Shown in pieces: positions 24,801 through 36,316 of a DNA stretch of 64,000 nt (position 1 is the stretch's first letter; each line of letters opens with the position of its first letter). A program made the translations under genes and the position numbers. Source of the stretch: Camellia lanceoleosa (lineage: Eukaryota > Streptophyta > Magnoliopsida > Ericales > Theaceae); assembly GCA_025200525.1 (NCBI GenBank), contig CM045763.1, positions 90,811,470 to 90,875,469 on the forward strand, in the 5' to 3' direction. Under the pieces are notes generated by a model that saw nothing but the letters and a program-made list of their open reading frames with translations, was not told the origin of the DNA and ran no database searches.

Positions 24801-27800
24801 CAAGCACTAATATACACTAACAGCCCCCCTCAAATTCAAAGAGGATAAACATTAACCAACTTGAGTTTGGAGAAAGTAACAAAATAGAAAAAATAAAATT
24901 AAATAAAATAGGATAGGAGACACTGTATGGTCGTGTCAGACCGTTGGTGAAGACACTGTATGGTCATGTCGGACCGTTGTAGCAACTAACCGGAATCAAT
25001 GTCGGGATAGTTTACGAAGTCTTGCCGGACCCTTGTAGAAGCTAACCGGAATCAATGTCGGGACAGTTTTACGGAGTCTTGCCGGATCCATGTAGAAGCT
25101 AACTGGAATCAATGTCGGGACAGTTTATAGAGTCTTGCCGGACCCTTGTAGAAGCTAATCGGAATCAATGTCGGGACAGTTTACAGAGTCTTGCCGGATC
25201 TATGTAGAATACACTATATGTTTGTGTATAGAGGCTGCCCAAAAGATATACATGTATATATCGAGCTCTCAAAAGTCGCGCCCTCAAAAAACGCGCCCAA
25301 ATCATCAAAAGTCGTGCCCGATAGAAATCGTCGAGCGGCGAGCCATCAAAAGGCGCGCCGGACACGCGGCGATGCACATGATCGACAGAGTGTTGTGTCG
25401 TCCTCTTTGACATTGTCTATATAAACCGAGGCGGAGGCTGTGCAAACCAAACTAGTCTGAAAACCCCTGAACATCTTTGTTCTGAAACACTCTACAACCA
25501 ACCCTTTCTGACATTACTAGTCTGAAATCGCTGCTTCTCTGAAACACTCAGCAACCCAGAACATGGCCTCTTCTTCCCGTTCAGCAACCCAGAACATGGC
25601 CTCTTCTTCCCGTGGTTCCGCCACTCTCTTCCGCACCTCAACGAGTCCACAAGAGAGATAATCGCGGTTGCCCTTGAACCTCAACCAAACGCCTCGACCA
25701 AGCGCCGGTTTTGGCGCCGTTGAACTTTCCAATGTTGTCAGTTGAGCAGATAATGGCTGCTCAATCTGATATTGAGGCCAATCATTATACATTGAAGTCA
25801 TGTGTTGAGACCATGACTGCGGTCATAAACTTGTCGCACCGGCTTCAGAGTAAGACAAATGAGGTGCAGCAGTTAAACGCCCAACTGGCTCTGCTCCAGC
25901 GCATGTATAAGGATACGCGAGCAGAGATATGTGTATTGAAGGCGGAAAACAAAGAGCTGAAGCGGAAAGCCACCGTTATGTTCCGATTCGGAGGTCTGCT
26001 ATATGTGGCATTTGAGGAGCAACGGGAAGTGAACGTCGGCAATGGGAACATGGTAAAGGGTTTAAGGACGCCCAAGACCAAGGCAAGAAGAAGAGACCGG
26101 CGAAAGAGGCAAAAAAGTAAGGCTAGTGTTTGGGATGGGATTTTTTTTTTTTCGTTTTTTTTTTTCCTGTTATGGTGTAAAATTGTGATTGAGGTTGATC
26201 CCGGCATGAAGAAATGACAAGTTTGTGGAATGAAAAACGATCTGGTTGTGAATGGATTTTTTTTTTTTTTGATTGTATGGAATGAAATGAAATAAAGAGT
26301 TGAAAAATCGGTTGGTTGGAATCAGGATCGGTAAGGATTTTTTTTTTATGGGGTTATGAAAAAAGGAAGATAAAATAAAATAAATAAAGTGGTAATTGAG
26401 CCCACGGTTGTCTTCAAACCAACACAATGTGGTGCCAGCCATTATAATTAAAGTGGGTAATGACAGATTAAACAAATATATATATATATATATATTTTTA
26501 AATAAAAACAAATTGTAAGTGGGTGGATGTTGATAGACTAATAAAATATGAGAGAGTGGGTGGAATAAAGTAGGGTCAACCAACCCACCCGCCAAGACAA
26601 ATCGCCTGACCCTACCCTACCAAGAAGCTTTGGGCGGTTTCGATGTAGGTAGGCGGCGGTGCAGTCAAGAAATTCAAAAAGCCGGGTTCGGGTCGAACCC
26701 ACCCGTCCAAGAACCGCAGTTTTTTTTTTTTTTTTAAAGAAAAAATAACTAGTTATTATTATTATTTTTTGCATTTTGGATAGATGGAGATAACTAGTTA
26801 TTATTTTTATTTTTACATTTTGGATGAAAGTAAAATTTATTATATGGGTACTTATATACATTATCATAATTTAATGATATTTAAATTAGTGTTACTAGTT
26901 TGACTTTTATTTATATATATATATAAAATCATTATATTCCATTAGTCTAGTAGACACAGTTAAATATGATATTTTGAATTGTCATTCTATTATCACATTA
27001 TTGCATATTAAAAACTAAATAGTAAAGATTAATCCACTATTAAAATTAGTGCTACTAGTTTGACTTTTAAGGGTTTGTTTTTGCATATTTAAATTAGTGT
27101 TACTAGTTTGACTTTTAAAGATTTGTTTTTGCAAGCTAAGGAGGAAGATTAATCCACTATCCTCAAGTATGGTTCCATATTATCTTATCTAACATGTGGA
27201 CTATTTATTATGATCATGAATTGTATATCTTGTAATTTAATTTATAACTCTTCTTAAAAAAAAAAAAAAAGTGTTTAGAAAGTAACAAAAAATGTCAAAT
27301 TTGCTTAAGTTTAAAAAAAAAAAAAAAAAAAAAAAAACCTAAACCGCAAACCGAACCACACTCGCCAAGACAAACCATGAATCGCATCAAGGCGGTTATG
27401 GTCCATTTTTCCCCAACCACATAAGTACGGGTCGGGTTGGCTTTGTCCCGCAACCTGTCAAAACCGACCCGTGAGCAGCCCTACCATAAAGTAGGCGCAA
27501 TGATGGATATGATTAAAGTGGGTCTGGTGGAGAGAAAGCGACCAGAGAGAGGGAGTGGGTTGATTAAAAATGTTTTCATCACTTCAACTTGCCATGGCGG
27601 AGGAAGCTTCGAGTAGTGGAGCAGCATGTTGGAGCAACATAGTGAAGCAGAAAGCAGTAGCACCACAGCCAAGTCCGCAAGACGCGAGTCTGGCGGATGA
27701 AGGTGTCACATTGGTCGAGAAGGACGAAGCGGCGAAGAGTCGGTCGGAAGAGGATCTTCAAGGCGGATCTCGCGGGTCAAGGGGATCGATCGTTGGTTCC

Positions 27801-30800
27801 TCGGCTTGTCATCGTGAAGATGCATGTTGGGGATGCCTTTGATGACTGGGAATCGACGGCCGTCTCGGCAGGAGGGCGCTTCGAGGTGGAGCTCGAGGAG
27901 GAGTGGTGGAAGCGCCAGAGGAAGTCGTGAGTCGAGCATGGCGGCCGGCGAGTCGGGAAGGTCGTGGTAGCCCATGGTCCGAGAGGCTCGACGAGAGCTG
28001 CCCACGATCATGGGGAACATGTGTCGAAGAAAGTCGGGGTTGAAATCCACGTGCTTTTCGATCACTTTCGGACTTCGATTCGGAGAGGAAGCCATTGGTG
28101 ACCCCTTGATGTTGGATGATAGCATGTTGTGGGTTAGCAAATTTCATCTCGTGTGTGTGTCATGCCCATCATTGTTGCAGACATGGTGTTTGACTTAAAT
28201 GTCCCGAGGGATTTTGGGTTTGTTCATGAGGTAGTGAAGAAGAGTGAAGGTATGTGTAGAAAATTCCACCGGCAAATAAGGCAAAGTTGCTCACGCTCAC
28301 GGTGAGAAAGAAATACATGCCTAAATCTTATAGCTCTGATACCATGTCAAATTCAATGTATAAAGAGAGAAATACAGAGAGAATAATGTATCTATTGATG
28401 TATTGAATGTTATATATTACAAATGGTGAGGGGTTCCTTATATAGGAGAAGATTACAAACCTAAATAGGAAAGTGGCCGAAAGTAGCCGAACACTAACTT
28501 AAAGTAATGTATAATAAAGACAAGTATTGACCTACTAACATCATTACAAGCACTAATATACACTAACAACAGTTAGTAATTCGGCACTCGATGAAATTGT
28601 CACAATGAGCCAAGTCACTAGTAGCTTGTTAAATGAAGAAATTAGAAGAAAATCAGCGAGTTTCTCTCATTCGGAAACATTTGTTGTGAGAGACTGAAGC
28701 AAAGCAAGGGGGAGAAGTAAGACTCCTCATGGTCGTCATCAAAGCCGTGACAAATCAAGAAATGGTTCTTTTTCAAAGAAAGACATTGAGTGCCATTATT
28801 GCCATAAGAAAAGGCACATGAAGCGAGAATGCCAAAAGCTAAAGAACAAGGAGAAAAGGCGTGACAAAAGTGTGGATAAGAAGCAAGAGACACAACGGCG
28901 GTTACTACCGATAGTGATCTCATGGTCGTTTGTGAAGATGATTGTGCCAATTTTGTGGGCCAAGAGAGCAATTGGGTGATTGATTCCAATGCTTCTTTTC
29001 ATGTGACTTCTCAAGTTGATTTCTTCACTACCTACACCAAAAGAGATTATGGGTGTGTTCGAATGGATAATGAAGGTTTGTCCAAGATTGTTGGCATGGG
29101 TGATGTTTGCTTGGAAACCAATTTAGGTCAAGTTATTACTTAAAGATGTGAGGCATGTTCCGCATATCTGCCTCAATTTGATCTTTACCGAAGCTAGATG
29201 ATTAAGGCTATAACAACAAATTTGGTGATGGAAAATGGAAGCTCACAAAGGGTTCTTTGGTTGTGGCTAAGTGCAAGAAAACTCAACACACTTTATTCGA
29301 TGCAAGGAAAAATTTGTAAAGGTGTTATCAATGCACTTGAGGATAATACTTCTACTGAATTTTGACATAAACGGTTTGGGCACATAAGTAAAAAGGGGCT
29401 GCAAGTTTTGTTTAAGAAAGAGCTTCTACTTGGTTTGAAAGATGCACATCTTAAAACTTGTGTTAATTGTTTAGCGGGTAAACAACATAGAGTTTCTTTT
29501 CATAAAAATATTGCTTCTAGAAAAGAAAATATTTTGGAAGTGATTCATTCGGATGTTTATGGTCCTTTAAAAGTTAAAACACATAGTGGTGCACTTTATT
29601 TTGTTACTTTCATTGATGATTATTCAAGGAAAGTTTGGGCTTTTGCAGTAAAAACTAAAGATCAAGTTTTAGATGTGTTTAAGTATTTTCAGGCTATGGT
29701 TGAAAGAGAAACATGGCAGACATTGAAGTGCATCCGAACAGACAATGGTAGTGAATACATTGGGTCATTTGATGAGTATTGTCGTAACCAAGGTATTCGG
29801 CATCAAAAGACAGTTAGGAAGACTCCTCAACAAAATGGCGTTGCCGAGAGGATGAACCGCACCATTGTGGAAAGAACAAGGTGTCTGCTTTCACATGCTA
29901 AATTGCTAAGATCCTTTTGGGATGAGGCAATGAGGACAGCGGTTGATGTGATCCATTTGTCTACTTCCTATCCTTTGAATGGTGATGTTCTCGAAAGAGT
30001 TTGGACCAATAAAGATGTGTCTTACGAGCATTTGAGAGTGTTTGGTTGCCTAACCTTTGTTTACATTTTAAAGGATGAGAGGTCCAAGCTTGATAGCAAG
30101 TCAAGACCATGCATTTTTCTTGGCTATGAGCATGATGAATTTGGTTATAGATTGTGGGATCCGATCGATAAGAAAGTTATCCGAAGCCATGATGTTGTGT
30201 TTCTTGAAGACCAAACAATTGAAGACTTTGGTAAAGGTGATCAATTGGAACAAAAAACTAGTGATCTAATTGACATGGATCCATCTCCTTCATTTTCAAT
30301 TGATGATGAAAATGGGGGAGATGTGCGGCCACCTCTTGAAGATGTAGATGATGATGCTAATCCTAATGAAATTGAGCCCGAAATTAAGGAAGAATATCCA
30401 ACTCAAGAACCGCCACCACAACTTGAGTTGAGAAAATCTACAATGGACTGGCAACCTTCTAAAAAGTATCATCACAATGAGTTTGTGTTGATATCTGATC
30501 AAGGGAGCCCGAGGGCTACCAAGAAGCAATTGAGCATGTAAAGAAAGGTGATTGGAAAAGGGTCATGGAAGAGGATATAAATTCCTTACTTGAAAACCAC
30601 ACTTATGATTTGGTAAAGTTGCCTAAGGGGGGGAAAATGCTAAAAAATAAGTGGGTATTCAAATTGAAGAATGATGGCAAGAATCTAAGGTACAAGGCAC
30701 GCCTTGTTGTGAAAGGTTTTGGGGAAAAGAAAGGTATTGACTTTGATGAAATTTTCAGGTCGGTTGGTTGTCCACTTGTGGGTCACTTCAAACTTAGTTC

Positions 30801-33800
30801 AAATCAATATCCTATAAGTGAGAAAGACAGGAAAGAGATGCTGAAAATTTCTTATGCTTCAACGGTTGGTTCTTTAATGTATGCCATGGTTTGTACAAGG
30901 CCGTATATTGTTCATGCCGTTGGTGTGGTGAGTCGTTTTCTCTCTAATTCAGGTAAAGAACGTTGGGCAGCGGTAAAATGAATTCTAAGGTATCTTTGAG
31001 AGACTTCAAAGTTGTGTTTGTATTTTAGGAACGGTAAGCAGATGCTTGATGGGTTTACAGATTTCGTCATGGCCGGTGATGGTGATTCAGGAAATGTATG
31101 TTGTGGTATATAATGTCTTTTGTGGGGGGAGTTGGGACATGGCAATCTAAATTACAAAATGTGTTGCTCTCTCAACTACCGGTCAATTTATTACCATTAC
31201 GGAAGCTTGCAAAGAAGAGTTATGGTTGAAGAAATTTTTGCAAGAGTTGGGTGTGAATCAAGAAAGGTATGTACTTTATTGTGATAGTCAAAGTGTTATT
31301 TTGAGTAAAAATTCTACTTTTCATTCGAGATTGAAACATTGATGTGAGATACCATTAGTTTGTGATGTGTTAGATTCGAAATTATTGCAACTCGAAAAGA
31401 TTCACACAGATGATAATATTTCAGATATGTTGACTAAAACTTTGTCGAGGGACAAACATTTAAAGTGTCGAACTTTGGCGGGTATGGTTGATGTCTCCAC
31501 CTAAGTTGGTAGGGAGAGAATTGTTGGGTATACCTCCTTATTGGAGTATGAGACTCAATTAGTTTATTAAAATAATTTAATTTAGTTTGGTGTTAGTTAT
31601 AATATATTTTTTATATATTATATCTAACTTTTGGAAGCCCAATATATATTTAATAATCTGTTTGGTAACAGTTAGGGTTTTGATAAAAAGTCCAAAAAAT
31701 ATTGTTTAATTAGTAGGAGGCACAGCAGCAGCTAGATACATAGTTTTCGGTGGGTTTTTGGCTACTAATATTGATTCATATTTAATTCAATGAGAGAGTG
31801 CTTCCTGGGTAATCCAATTCGGTGAATATATATATCAAGTTTGCTGTGTGATTCTTGTGTGCATATTCAAGGGCTCCGTTTAGTTGCTGAGTATTTCTTC
31901 AGCCGTTGTGAAATCTGATTTGGGTCTTCTATAATTTTGTTTTGAAAACTTTTGTTCATCTATTTAGTGAGATATTTCCTCTTGATTATTTATGATTATT
32001 TGGAATTCACCTAAGGATGATTTTGTGAGAGTCTCATTTGTAATCATTTGAAAACTATTGATTGATAGTAGAATCGGATTTCGAGATGTACCTCATATTG
32101 AAGGAATCACGAAAAAATTCTTGTATCGTTGATTTAATTTTTTCATATTAATTTTTATATCCTTTAATTGATTTACTTGTGAGAAATCATATATTGTCCC
32201 TGACAATGCACTCATGTGCTCACACCATGAAGAATACTAATTAAATGTAGAGAAGACACAGAAATGCACTTACCCTTCTGAGCAAAGACCAGCAAAGATG
32301 GCGCTTTATGTCCCTTCTGATGTCTTTAGGAAGTTTAGAAATCAAAGACTTTTCCTCAACACCTCTGGTTTCTTGCCATTTGTATTGTTCGTGGCGCCTA
32401 ATACGCTCCCTCAGGTTCTCAGGGAGCATACGGTGGGCCATCCACTGCTCTGCATCCCGCCTTTTTACCCTCATCTCCTCTACTCGGACGCTTATAGACT
32501 GCAGATATTTCTGAACAGCCGGCGAAACAATCGTTTAGCACTTCAGCACCAAATATAATATCGAGTACGATAATGTGCTACAATGAATTGAATATTTACC
32601 TGCATGTTGCCAATGAGAAACGAAAATAGAACCAATCCAACGATGGAAATGAAGATAGCAAAGAGAATCTCCCGAACAAAAACGCTGGTTTTGAGATTTT
32701 GGCCAAGAGAACTGCAGAAAGAGTAAAACTGAAAAATTACTTTCGCTCCAAAATCAGGTTGCAGTTTTTCATATAAGCCAGCGCATATATTTTAAAACTA
32801 AATACAGAAGGTTGATATTGAAACAAATCAGAAGATCAAAAGGGTCAAATGTAGCACTTTTTAGTTGAGGGGGGTCAAGTTTAATTTGCCTTTAAAGATA
32901 GAAACTGAGGAATACAATTTTAATATTTTCGAATATTGAGAACTCTGGAAAATGTCGAACAACCCTGTCACTTGTCAAAGGAAAAAGAAGAATTCCAAAA
33001 AAATATTTATCTGCAAGAATTTAACTGAACGAAGCAACACTAAACTAGAATGGCTCAATCACTAAATGATCATATATGCACCAACCTTAGATTTCGCAGC
33101 CCCCACCAAAAACAATAGAAGAGTTTCTTTGGAAAATCTCTTGTTTCAACTATACCAGACTTAAGAGCATCGAGGAATATTCCAAAGTCGAAGTCTACTG
33201 TTGAGTTCTTTATTTGACTGGGTTCAAGAAGAGGGCAAGAACCATCCAGATGCGAAAAACTATCATTAGTTGCTTCTTCACAGTATAAAAGGAGATCATT
33301 AATACAAGTTTGATCCTTGCATGCTTTACGCCAGCACCTATATTCCGTTTCTATTGCGAACAAGTACCAGAAGGCTCCAACAACCTGGTACATCAGATTC
33401 ATTTTATTGTCAGAACAATAGACATGATGTCTCCAAACTTAACAGAGAATCTTTCTAGTGAATAGATATCGAGTTATGGTCACTAGATTTTTAAATCAGT
33501 GCAAAGGTTTTTTTTTTTTTTTGGTTGTAAACATAAGCACAATCCAGGATAGCCCCTCAACCGTTTTCTAAAGCAAAGAAGAATCACAATTTCTTGATGC
33601 TAGAGACACCTCACGACTTCAATTTAGGAGCAGGTTCTTCTGTGCTCCCCCTTGGAAGTAGTCTAGCCATACACTTGACAACACAAATCTTGTTGTGTTT
33701 GTGTTCCTTCCTTGCCTTAATTTGGTGTATCCATGGTTAAGTCCAGCGGTTTGGTCATTGTAAAAATATATTTTCAACCAAACAAAAAGATAATTCCATG

Positions 33801-36316
33801 ACATGAAAAAAATGAAAACAACTTGGATGGATCATTGCTAAGAACACTGAAGATTGTATTGTGAAACAACAAGTTGAAACAAAGACAAGTTATTCTTTCC
33901 ACAATACCCTGATTTTATGTACTCTTGTTTTTTAAAGTCAAATTATAAGAACTCCTTCATTAATTTATCTTAAGTTTTTATGATTTGAATTCTACAAATT
34001 GCTATCCCCAGAGCATCACAGGAATTTCAATGTCCCTATGCATCCTGTATCTGTGCTCAAGTTTACCTAAAATCCCCAAAAGTAAATTTAATTCAAAGTA
34101 TTACATAAGAGACAGCAAAAGAAACAAATAGCAAAGTGACAATCATGACAAAATCGTTTTCACGAGATTCTGATTCTTAGAAGTGTTGAGAATAAGATAA
34201 AAATCAGATAGAACTTACATGACTGGCTAGCATGTAGAGAAAGAGATTAAAGGCAGCTCCAGCCCATGCCGTTTCCGTAAATAAGCCAGATGTACGTGTC
34301 ACTTCTTTAACTAGAGGGTAGATCCGAATAAGTCTAGGAACATATTGGGTCCAAATTACCGCCTTCAACAATTCCTTTGTAAGCTGTGCAACTGGGCCTT
34401 CATGTCTGGGGATAATAACTAAAATCACTAGCTGAACAGATCAAAGAGTACATCAGAAGATGCAATTAAACATAAGCCTTTTAATCAAATGAAGTTAATG
34501 AACTGGATTTCACTGTAAATTAGAAAATATTTAACAAAATGGCTTCATTATTCAATGTATACATCGAAATCAAATTGTTTTCGAAATCACACAAGTGAAA
34601 AAAAAAAAAGAAGAGAAGAAGCAATTATACATTCCCTTTGGTTGTATTACTATGAAATAGTAGGGACTAGATTGATATTATTAATGCAAGAGGATTGTAG
34701 ACTAGTGATAGCCCAGATTCACTAAAAAAAAGAACATACCTGTGGGAGGGGTAGAATTGCTAAAATGTCAATAATGAAGTAGGAGCACAAGTATCTTTTT
34801 GCGATAGCATAAGGATCTTTAGTTAACTCGCCCCTTCCAAATACTCGAGAAAAAGGGTCAATAAACCCAGTACGGAATTGAAAGAGAATGTGAAGTATAT
34901 AAAAGACGTCAGTGAACGAGCGAAGAACACAAGCAGTGATCCCCAAACTGTGGTCCAAACTGAGGCACTTCTTTTTGCTAACAATCACAGGGATGTAAAA
35001 GAATAATGGATCCAAGGACAAAGAAATCACACAAGCAAGCACAAAAATTTTGTTCCACTTCTGAAGAAATGGCCCTTGCGGATCAAGAATTGTCTTCTTA
35101 TGACCCAATTGTTTTGTTGTCTGATCATTGAGTTGATTTCTGCCTAACAGTTTTTTAAAGCTTCTAATCCTTTTCAAAACCTTCTCAAATCCTCTCTGAA
35201 TACTCCCCAATACTGAGCCTACAATTGATCTGCTTCTTCTTGTACGTAGTCCATCCTCGGTGGAAAGCTCAAAACTTAAAGATCTCTCTGAAATTGAATC
35301 CTCAAACCTGAAGAGTCATCACAACTGAGTGCATGTCCAAATTCAATTACGATGGAAATATGTAATACATGGTAACAAAAAAAGAAAATATTTACCAAAA
35401 AAGAAAAAGAAAAAAAAAAAAAAAAACATTGAAACCACAAGCCCACACTGAATTTCTTCTAAAATATGACTTGATTGAACGGTACTAGCCATCAATAATG
35501 CATTATTCGGGTGATCAGAAGCATAGCTGAAAATCCAATATTGGCCTATTGGTCACCTTGTATGTGGTCTAATGTAAGTTCAGAATGTATATAGATGCAC
35601 TACGAAGATCTTATTATACGATAAAGGATTAACTATGCTTGTTTGCTCTCAAGAATATTTTCAATCAGGACTTGAACCCACCACCCATATCCCAACCAAG
35701 ACGTGAACTGACGCATAGCACTCAAAAAATTGCAAAAAATAATCAATGTGTAGATTCCAGTCCTCTTTCTTTTTTCATGATTTTTTTAATTCTTCATTTA
35801 AGTCTTTTTGTCTTGTATGTGCTGAAAGATGGTTATTGGTAGTGGGGGAAACCACTCAATCCAACAACTGGTCATGTTGTATAGAGGAAATTATATGAGC
35901 CAATCTGAGGTCTTCCAGAATGTCTTCACATCCATCTTCCTATCCAACTACTTATTTCATCATATGATCAACAAATTAAATATATAAAAAAAAAAAAAAA
36001 AATAGAGGATAAAACTCGTACCAAAGTAAGTTTATAATATCTACCCCATCATAGTGTCTAATACAAGCTTCATCATCTTACTAGGTTTGATGCTACATCT
36101 CAAATCAAATCAATCAATAACACAAAACAAACATATGATAAATTATGACTAGTAATATCGTGATTTATCCTCTGTATTCCAGATGTCCCGTATTACCACA
36201 TAAAGAAGCTACATATACAAAACAGAGTGACAGACATAACATCAATAGAACATGACCGTATAGTACCGCAGAATCAAACAAACTAACCTTACAAATTTAT
36301 CTTGCCTGAAATTCAT
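21875..36316 (-). CDS. Cyclic-nucleotide-gated ion channel, group I (CNGC1-like)
   Basis: Exons on the minus strand: 36316-36288, 35307-34740, 34431-34219, 33384-33086, 32711-32600, 32510-32274, 22733-22339, 22190-21875 (2,169 bases, 722 residues; CNGC1 is about 716). The N-terminus [13 protein letters not shown] and the C-terminus QKPSEPDF are group-I signatures. S1 starts near residue 97 ([20 protein letters not shown]); S2-S6 follow, and the pore filter region reads GQNL at about 373-376. After the C-linker ([14 protein letters not shown]) comes the cyclic-nucleotide-binding domain, with [13 protein letters not shown] in its phosphate-binding cassette. A calmodulin-binding helix and an IQ motif ([15 protein letters not shown]) follow. 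It is predicted to be a plasma-membrane, calcium-permeable cation channel subunit. Intron 6 is about 9.5 kb because of nested retroelements, and intron 7 uses a GC donor. No coding lesion is seen. Confidence 0.92.
22191..22338 (-). other. GC-AG intron in the CNGC gene
   Basis: This 148-base intron joins CACACCTTCAG|GCAAGT to TTTCAG|GTTCTAC. The donor is GC, not GT. The rest of the donor (AG|GCAAGT) is the strong consensus typical of functional GC-AG introns. Splicing there restores the conserved junction [10 protein letters not shown]; reading through gives a stop within a few codons. Confidence 0.85.
23414..24092 (+). repeat. Left LTR of the copia element
   Basis: It is a 679-base direct repeat of 31522-32205 with TG...CA ends, and contains a TATATATATATATATC run near 23720. 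Substitutions and small indels separate it from the right LTR. Confidence 0.9.
24919..25208 (+). repeat. Tandem repeats inside the nested LTR element
   Basis: There are two copies of a roughly 34-base unit (GACACTGTATGGTCGTGTC...), then four copies of a 57-58-base unit from 24979 to 25208. Landmarks of the longer unit are CGGAATCAATGTCGGGACAG and GTCTTGCCGGACCCTTGTAG. The copies differ by only a few bases each. Confidence 0.85.
25417..25426 (+). promoter_or_regulatory. TATA-like box inside the nested LTR element
   Basis: CTATATAAAC is followed by a GC-richer leader and, 145 bases on, an ATG ([12 protein letters not shown]). It points on the plus strand, opposite to the LTR element, suggesting an antisense or captured promoter. 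A 33-base direct duplication (25549-25613) repeats the MASSSR coding start. Confidence 0.4.
25732..26217 (+). CDS. Coiled-coil ORF of unknown function in the nested element
   Basis: The 161-residue open frame is antisense to the LTR element carrying it. Residues 1-70 are dominated by a leucine-zipper-like helix ([20 protein letters not shown], then [16 protein letters not shown]). A basic patch, [14 protein letters not shown], follows, and a poly-T tract encodes a phenylalanine-rich tail that is probably not real protein. No retroviral domain is recognised. It may be a captured host exon or an element-specific antisense gene. Upstream the frame continues open only to a stop shortly before 25700, and a different frame holds the MASSSR start, so a frameshift may separate them. 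Confidence 0.35.
   Translation: MLSVEQIMAAQSDIEANHYTLKSCVETMTAVINLSHRLQSKTNEVQQLNAQLALLQRMYKDTRAEICVLKAENKELKRKATVMFRFGGLLYVAFEEQREVNVGNGNMVKGLRTPKTKARRRDRRKRQKSKASVWDGIFFFSFFFFLLWCKIVIEVDPGMKK
26573..27485. mobile_element. hAT-like MITE, third nesting level
   Basis: An identical 8-base repeat ATAAAGTA flanks the segment (26565-26572 and 27486-27493), the hAT target-duplication length. The reverse complement of the right end reads GGTAGGGCTGCTCACGGGTC, a common plant hAT MITE end. The left end, GGGTCAACCAACCCACCCGC, is more diverged. Both subtermini share GCCAAGACAAA and CG-rich ACCCGCC words. The interior has poly-A tracts and a repeated AACTAGTTATTATT motif, with no coding. Confidence 0.6.
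27594..27842 (+). CDS. Short GC-rich ORF, captured-exon-like, in the nested element
   Basis: The 82-residue frame begins [20 protein letters not shown] and has codon-like composition unlike its surroundings. The leader resembles the low-complexity N-terminus of some plant ribosome-assembly proteins (NOB1-like) from memory, but the match is too short to assign. After about residue 43 the frame runs into sequence that is also open in other frames and on the opposite strand (27706-28140). Several fragments may be joined here. An in-frame upstream ATG lies at 27570. Confidence 0.3.
   Translation: MAEEASSSGAACWSNIVKQKAVAPQPSPQDASLADEGVTLVEKDEAAKSRSEEDLQGGSRGSRGSIVGSSACHREDACWGCL
28922..31505 (+). 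pseudogene. Copia pol remnant: protease, integrase, partial RT, RNase H
   Basis: The order protease-integrase-RT-RNase H is that of Ty1/copia. The protease site reads [14 protein letters not shown], where DSGAS is expected, so the active-site glycine is lost. Integrase is nearly intact in 29408-30541, with [20 protein letters not shown] and [13 protein letters not shown] supplying D, D and E. The RT starts well ([20 protein letters not shown]) but jumps near 30765 from FDEIFRSV to a downstream region ([17 protein letters not shown]). The catalytic YVDD core is deleted. RNase H traces (31150-31505) are frame-shifted, ending with [17 protein letters not shown]. Confidence 0.85.
31522..32205 (+). 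repeat. Right LTR of the copia element
   Basis: It is a 684-base partner of the left LTR, followed directly by the target duplication ATGCA and then CNGC intron sequence. Confidence 0.9.

Larger units (their letters stand above)
24599..28568 (-). mobile_element. Non-autonomous LTR element nested in copia gag
   Basis: LTRs of 224 bases lie at 24599-24822 and 28345-28568. The target duplication ACAGT flanks the element at 24594-24598 and 28569-28573. The element reads on the minus strand: beside the right LTR is a perfect initiator-Met primer-binding site TGGTATCAGAGC (28333-28344 complement). Beside the left LTR is the polypurine tract GAGGGGGGC. The 3.5-kb interior has no gag, integrase or RT. 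It has tandem repeats, a TATA-led coiled-coil ORF on the plus strand, a hAT-like MITE, and a short GC-rich coding-like block. Its LTRs are far more alike than those of the host copia, so it is younger. Confidence 0.9.
24144..28920 (+). pseudogene. Copia gag remnant, split by a nested element
   Basis: The left part (24144-24598) begins [18 protein letters not shown] and continues as [19 protein letters not shown], a UBN2-type copia gag, then hits in-frame stops. The right part (28574-28920) resumes after the nested LTR element. It contains a zinc knuckle, [19 protein letters not shown], of the CX2CX4HX4C form. Several stops and frame changes show that it is dead. Gag would package the element RNA. 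Confidence 0.75.
23414..32205 (+). mobile_element. Ty1/copia LTR retrotransposon in CNGC intron 6
   Basis: The two LTRs are 23414-24092 and 31522-32205, both starting TGTTGGGTATACCTC and ending in CCCT(A/G)ACA. The 5-base target duplication ATGCA flanks the element at 23409-23413 and 32206-32210. A primer-binding-like site ACTGGCATTAGAGC follows the left LTR, resembling the initiator-Met tRNA site TGGTATCAGAGC. The purine-rich tract GGTAGGGAGAGAA precedes the right LTR. The LTRs differ at many positions by eye, so the insertion is old. The coding strand is opposite to the CNGC gene. Internal coding is broken, and a second element sits in gag. Confidence 0.92.

Noticed and set aside
26170..26867. 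Minus-strand ORFs rich in isoleucine, tyrosine and lysine
   Set aside because: They arise from poly-A/T and TA runs around the MITE edge and have no protein signature.
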